Assembly (NCBI GenBank): GCA_963681505.1
Contig: OY811991.1
Coordinates: 2,550,671 to 2,614,670, forward strand
Source: Eunapius fragilis
Lineage: Eukaryota; Porifera; Demospongiae; Spongillida; Spongillidae
Length of the DNA: 64,000 bases
Reading direction: 5' to 3'
Numbering within the stretch: position 1 is the stretch's first letter; every line of letters begins with the position of its first letter. Positions 56,201-62,200 of this stretch are shown here, in pieces. The notes under the pieces are model-generated. The model had not been told where the DNA came from. It saw only the letters and a list, made by a program, of their open reading frames with translations, and made no database searches. The position numbers were made by a program, and so were the translations under genes.

Positions 56201-59200
56201 TCCAGGCATCATTGGTGACATTGATGGCTGAGCACATTACAAAGCACTGCTTGATCTCCTCATCAAAAGACCTTAGAGCGTCTGTGGCCAGGCTTGGTGG
56301 GGTAACCCTTGCTATGTGGACCATCCTGCAGAAGTTACCACACATGCACTATAAGGAAACTGCTACCTGGAGATGGACTGCAGCAGCATCCTCTAGACCA
56401 GAGAATAGCTTCCTAGACTCAGCACACCTCCCAGCGATAAACTTAGAACAGTGTAGATAATCCCCAATTGGAGCACCTAGGATGTCCAGATTAGGCCGGA
56501 GTGAGCACCTCACCTCCGGTGGGAATGATGTGTTGTCCTGCCTGCTGAACATCTCACACTTGGCCAGGTTCACATGTAGGCCCAATGTAGGACCCAACTC
56601 CTCAATCACATGTAAGGCACGCAGTACAACTGAGCGGGTGCCAGCCAAAGCTCCATCATCGAGGTACCATGCTTGGAGAAGGATTTCAGCATACTCCTCA
56701 TCTGCTCCAGGCTAGATACCAACTTAAGGAGGACTAGTGCAAACAGTAAGGGACCTAAAGGGTCACCCTGCTGCACTCCAGACTCAGAGCTGATCTGACC
56801 AAGAGGGTGCCATAGCAGAGGATGGGTCCCATAACACCAAGACACCCAAGGTAGCAACTCTGGGGGAAAAAAGTAGCACACTCATCAAGGACGTTCCTCA
56901 TGTCCACCTTAAGTACAACAAAGTCCTCGTCCATCCAGTGCTCTCCAGTGCATCCCCTGAGAGCATGGGCCACCTTCTCTGCCCCTGCACGACAGGCCAC
57001 ACCCAGTTGCAGGGGTTGGAAGAACTCAGTAGACTTGTCCTTCACCAAGGCACACATGCACTTCCCAGTCAGCCTCCTTATTGTCCCCCACCGTAATGGG
57101 CCTAATGTCAGGTGGGCAGCCCTCCTTAATTCTGATCAAGGCATTCAAGCAGCCTCCAGCCAAGAACTTAGACACAGATGTAGGTACCTTTCCAGCTGCC
57201 AGGATATTGACCAGCTGCCTGAGGGAGGAGAAAATGGATGTGGGAAGTGGGACACTAGCCACATCAAGCAGGTGTTGGACTCAAAGACCAGAAGGACCAG
57301 CTGCAGTGTCCTTGGGGAAGGAACGTAGAACAGAAAGGATATTGAAATCTGGCTCGAGGGTGAGAGAGGCAGAGTGGGACGCTGGAGCTACTGGAGTGGG
57401 ACAGCTGGGATGTTTGGATTTCAACAGATGCCACGTTATCTTATTATTTGGGGCAATACCACTGGACTGAAGGGCTCTGCAAGCTTTTCCAAACATACCA
57501 GATCTGCCTAATGGCACAACTTGGTCAATGACCTTTGTCTGATTGTTGATGGACACACCTCCAGGATGATTTCGATTGGCTGACCAACTCTTGGCCAAAG
57601 ACCAAAGGGCTCCCAGTTTGTCATCTGACCACACGTTGCAGAGAGAATCCACTGGCAGTGGCTTGTCATATCAATTTTAGTCAATGCCAGGTCACACATG
57701 TCCAAGTCTGTATACTCCAGGACAATATAGTCATATAGAACATATACGGATGCCTATCTGCTTAAGGTACCACTAAACATAACCGCTACAGTGCTGAGTG
57801 CCTTCGGAGTGGAATTCAACCCGAATGGCAGTGTTGGATAAATGCCTGACCACTTTACTTAGGTCCTGTGGATGTATAGAGATCAGCGAATATACTGCTG
57901 ATGTCAATCCTTACCAGTAAATGATTATGGTGTATTTGAGCAGCAGTGCTTCTGAACATGGGAATAGATATTAATAAGCTGGATTAGCACAGATCGTATG
58001 TACATGACATGCATGCATGCATGTATAGCAGCTGCACCTAAATGTTTATGGTAAGACACTGGTACTTAATTGACATTGCATGATGGAATACTAAAATGCA
58101 TTTTGAGGGTTAATGTGACTGATGTTCTTTTTTTTTTTCAGTCGTTGGATTTCGACTATCATCCTATGTTGGTGAGTTACAAGTTTGATTATGATATTCG
58201 ATTCTGGAGCATGTGTGGTAATTTAGGTTGCCATTACTTCTGTTGCATATACACCTGTATAGTTGATGTTCATCTGAAGATGAATATGTCCATCATTCTG
58301 AGGATATGTGGTCTGTGGTTAACTAGTGTAGTTAGTGGTGACACGATATCGCCTGCACCCCTAGCCATGGCTATCAATGGGCGTTTTAAATAGTATGGTA
58401 TGTTAATTTGTGTCACCGATTACAGCTTAATCACCTGATCTTCTTTCATAAAGCTGTTTCAGTATCAACCAGATATAGCAAACCTGTATTTTATAAAATT
58501 AGTTGGTAAAGCTTCCCCTGGAGTACTTTCCCCTTGCAATGGGTATCAATTCGAACTGGTTCACCAACAGTTCAGAGGGACAGGCAGCTGCTGCAGCCTG
58601 TTGATTGCTAACCAAGCCAGCACGCACTGGCAGCCATATCGTTGGCCTGCATTAGAAACCGTGATCTTGACCATAGAGGGTGCCACCCAAAAATGTAGTG
58701 TGTACTATCTGCTCCCTTGAATGAGGTTTGAGTGCGAGGACAAGTTGCAAGGTTTCCAAATGTGCCTCTTTGGCTTTGCATTCCTTCTACATTGAGTGCT
58801 TGACCAGGCACTGCCTTGTCTTGAAGGTAGAGCAAATTGTCACAGTTAATGTACTCACCTAGCTTATCTTGTTCACCATCCACCTTGCTGGAGTGGGAGT
58901 ACAGGTGATGGGAGGAGAGTCTGTGGATGACCTGGAAGAGCTGGAGTTGTGGTGCTATTTTGCCTGTGCCTTGTGCAGGTGTGTCAGCATCTGGGTGTGA
59001 GGTTCAGCCTTGACAATGGGCTCAGGTGTAGCTTATTTACTTCGAGGTTCACTGGGAGCCTCGGATCTGGAGGTGGGCTTTGTGTTTCGTAGCTGTGTGG
59101 CTCCTATTGCTTGTCCTCCGCTGTATCTGACTGGCTCTGCCAAGGTCACCTTGTTGCCTGGTATTGTGCTATGATGCATCACGTTGTACACCTATATCTA

Positions 59201-62200
59201 TTGGTCTTAGGCTTGTCCTCCGCTGTATCTGGCTTGCTCTGCCAAGGTCACCTTGTTGCCTGGCATTGTGCTATGATGCAGGACTTTCTATGCCTATTTC
59301 TATTGGTCTTTGTTCCCTAGTTCTTTGCTATGCACCATGATGTGTGCACTGTAGTGGCTGATGACTGAGTGAGATACCCTTACTATGCATATAATTCATT
59401 GTTGCGTCTAGGCCAGACCTTCAAACTGGTTTGTTGGTAGTATAGTTATGCCACATGATAAGGATGGTCATTTGCTTAGCCTAAAGGCATTGCTTAGCTG
59501 ACCTGTGGGCTACATTACACAATGTTTACCTCAACATCTATACAAAACCATACACACACCAACCCTTATTATGGCATTGGCATTATCCCTAACCTCATAC
59601 CATGCACAGTAATGTTGTAGTATTAATATTTTTAACTCACGCTGTTGCCCATTTATTGATGTTTGGGCTTCAAAGTCCACTTTTCTGGAGCAGTTTCAAA
59701 CGAGTTTGATGGTATGTTTAGGTATCCAATAGTGGGTAGCGCAAGCACACCGGCATCTGGTAACAGGCCCGAACATTTCAACATATTTATGTCTCTTGCT
59801 TGTTCTGCCCATTCATACGGTTGACCAAGTAAGGATTGTGTTATATTTCAGCCTAAAATGCCTGCTGCTTGGTCAAATCCAAGACATCGAGCTCAGGTCC
59901 AACACGATGTCATTAAGATGAGACTAGTAATCTCAGATCATTGCATTGACCATACATTGCTGGCACACATTTTGAAGGTGATGGGAGGTAATGGATAGTG
60001 AAGATGGGCATGAATGTGGTCCCATAGATGGATGTTTGTCATCAGGTAAAGTATGTGATGAGCTCAATGCTACTAGGATACATTGGGTGCACGTGCAATC
60101 TGATGCTGAGATATGATAAGTATTTGAAAATATTCAATCAGTTGTAGCTCCCACTAGAGGCTACCGTGGCAGTGAAGACCACTTCTCTTCTGTAAGAAGA
60201 AATTATTGGAAAGATTCTATTTTACACAATTCTGGTTGGGAAGCATCAATATGTACATGTAGGGGTGGGCTAAATCGAAGCCAATTTCCACACTTACAAT
60301 TTCACCATTATTGACAGAGTGATTGATGCTTGCTCCTCTGTCTGATATTTATCTTGTAGGTTAATAACATAATGCACTTTTCGTTGCGAAGGGATTAATT
60401 GTTTTACACTTCTAAGGAGTGCTGGAAGGGGGTGTGCTGCTAGGAAAAGTGGTAAACATGTATAAGGCTGGGTTATTAGGGCTACATTAGTTCATGTTCA
60501 ACTAATATTCCAAAAAGTGATTCCGACAAAACAGGCCTAAAAAACATTCTATATATACTGAACTGGTGTTAAGCAGCTGGCCATGTGATTGAGCCTGTGA
60601 TTCCAAATGGTCATGGAAAAATCAATGAAATGATATGTGTAATTGATATTACATGTCTGTGTTCTTCAGTGGAATTTCTTTTTCTATCAAGGGGGTGATT
60701 TTAGCGTAGTTTCTCCTGAGACTTGTGTACATGTTCCTCAGACAATGAAAGACCTAGCCAAGGTACCATACACACTGTATATGCAAATACCATGTGAAAC
60801 ACCTACACGCCTTAATTACATATGTATATGTACATAGGCATATGCATGTGCTCAAATACATTTAAAATCATTGATGCTGAAGTTCACCACAGATTGCTTT
60901 GTTTTCTGGCCTAGATATTTCAGTTGTACTTCAACCAGTCATCGCTCACTCCATTCAATCCCCGTACTAATGAAGGGTATGTTAATAACATGTCATCCAG
61001 TGCTATTAAGTGCATATGTGTCCGTTTGTATGTAGTTACTGGCGTCAGCTGATGATTCGTTGCTACAGTACAGGAGAGACTATGGCAGGTGTTCAAATAC
61101 ACCCTCAGCAATTGTCAGAGGTATGCCATTTTTCATTTCGTTTTCAACTTCTTGATGTTATTCATGTAATTACTAGTAATTAATCTGGCTTGGCCTATAA
61201 CTAGTTAACAGGTGCTAAATATAGGTTTTTCTTTACATTAGAACTTGTGAAAGCAAGTTCAATGTGTTATAAACCTTGATATACTCTATCACCAACTTTT
61301 CTTTTTTATCTACTTGTTTTTCATGTGTAAAAAATTAAATTGTCAGGTTTTTAAGGGTTTCTTATCTATTCCCAACAGTCGGAACTGGCTTCAGAGAAGA
61401 GCAAAATGGTGTCATTTTTTACTGATGGCGATGGTTCAAAATACTCACCAACTTCACTATACTTTCAGTGTTTCAGCAGAAAGTACGCAATTATTATAAT
61501 ATCAGAATTAATTTGCAAGGCTGGAGGATATTTATTCTTATGCACCAGTGGTAGTAAACTAGTTTACAAAAGTACATTTCAGCATTGAGGAAGTAAAAAT
61601 AAAAGCCACTTTTTAAAAATTAAAGGTGTCTTTGGGGTTTGAATAGTGGGTGCGATGTATTATTATGTGTAGACCAATCTGTTTAACAAGCAAAAATTCA
61701 GTGAGTTGAATAATACTGAACACTATTATTCATGAAAGTAACAAGTAGCACATATAATTCAGAAACTGTACCAATTAACGCTAAGCAAACTATGGAGCCA
61801 CAGTTAGTTTAGTAAGTTGTTTAGTTTACACAAGGTAAGAGGATTATAAAGATGGTGCAAGTAATGAGGCAAAAATGTTAAGGCTGTATTTTTGAAAACC
61901 TAAAAGACAATATTCAAGCAGAAAATGAGATTTTGTGTATTTAGTTATTCTGTGCATTGCACATAGAACCAGAATATGTTGTTTTTTTTTTGGATGCGGT
62001 ACAAAAAATTAAATAAATATATATTTAAGTACCCCTCTTAACATGAAATTTTTGACTAGATGTTAGGTTCCCTTTTACAGTTTACATAGCTGGTAGATTA
62101 CTGGTATACTGGATTTTGGTTAAATGATACATTACTGAAGTGCTTCATTGAAGTAATCTATTAACAGTTAACTGGATGCAAAATACCCTTGTGATTTTCC

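Noticed and set aside
58608-58883. 91-aa minus-strand frame in TRMT2A intron 9
   Set aside because: No recognisable domain, repeat border or splice context; probably chance.
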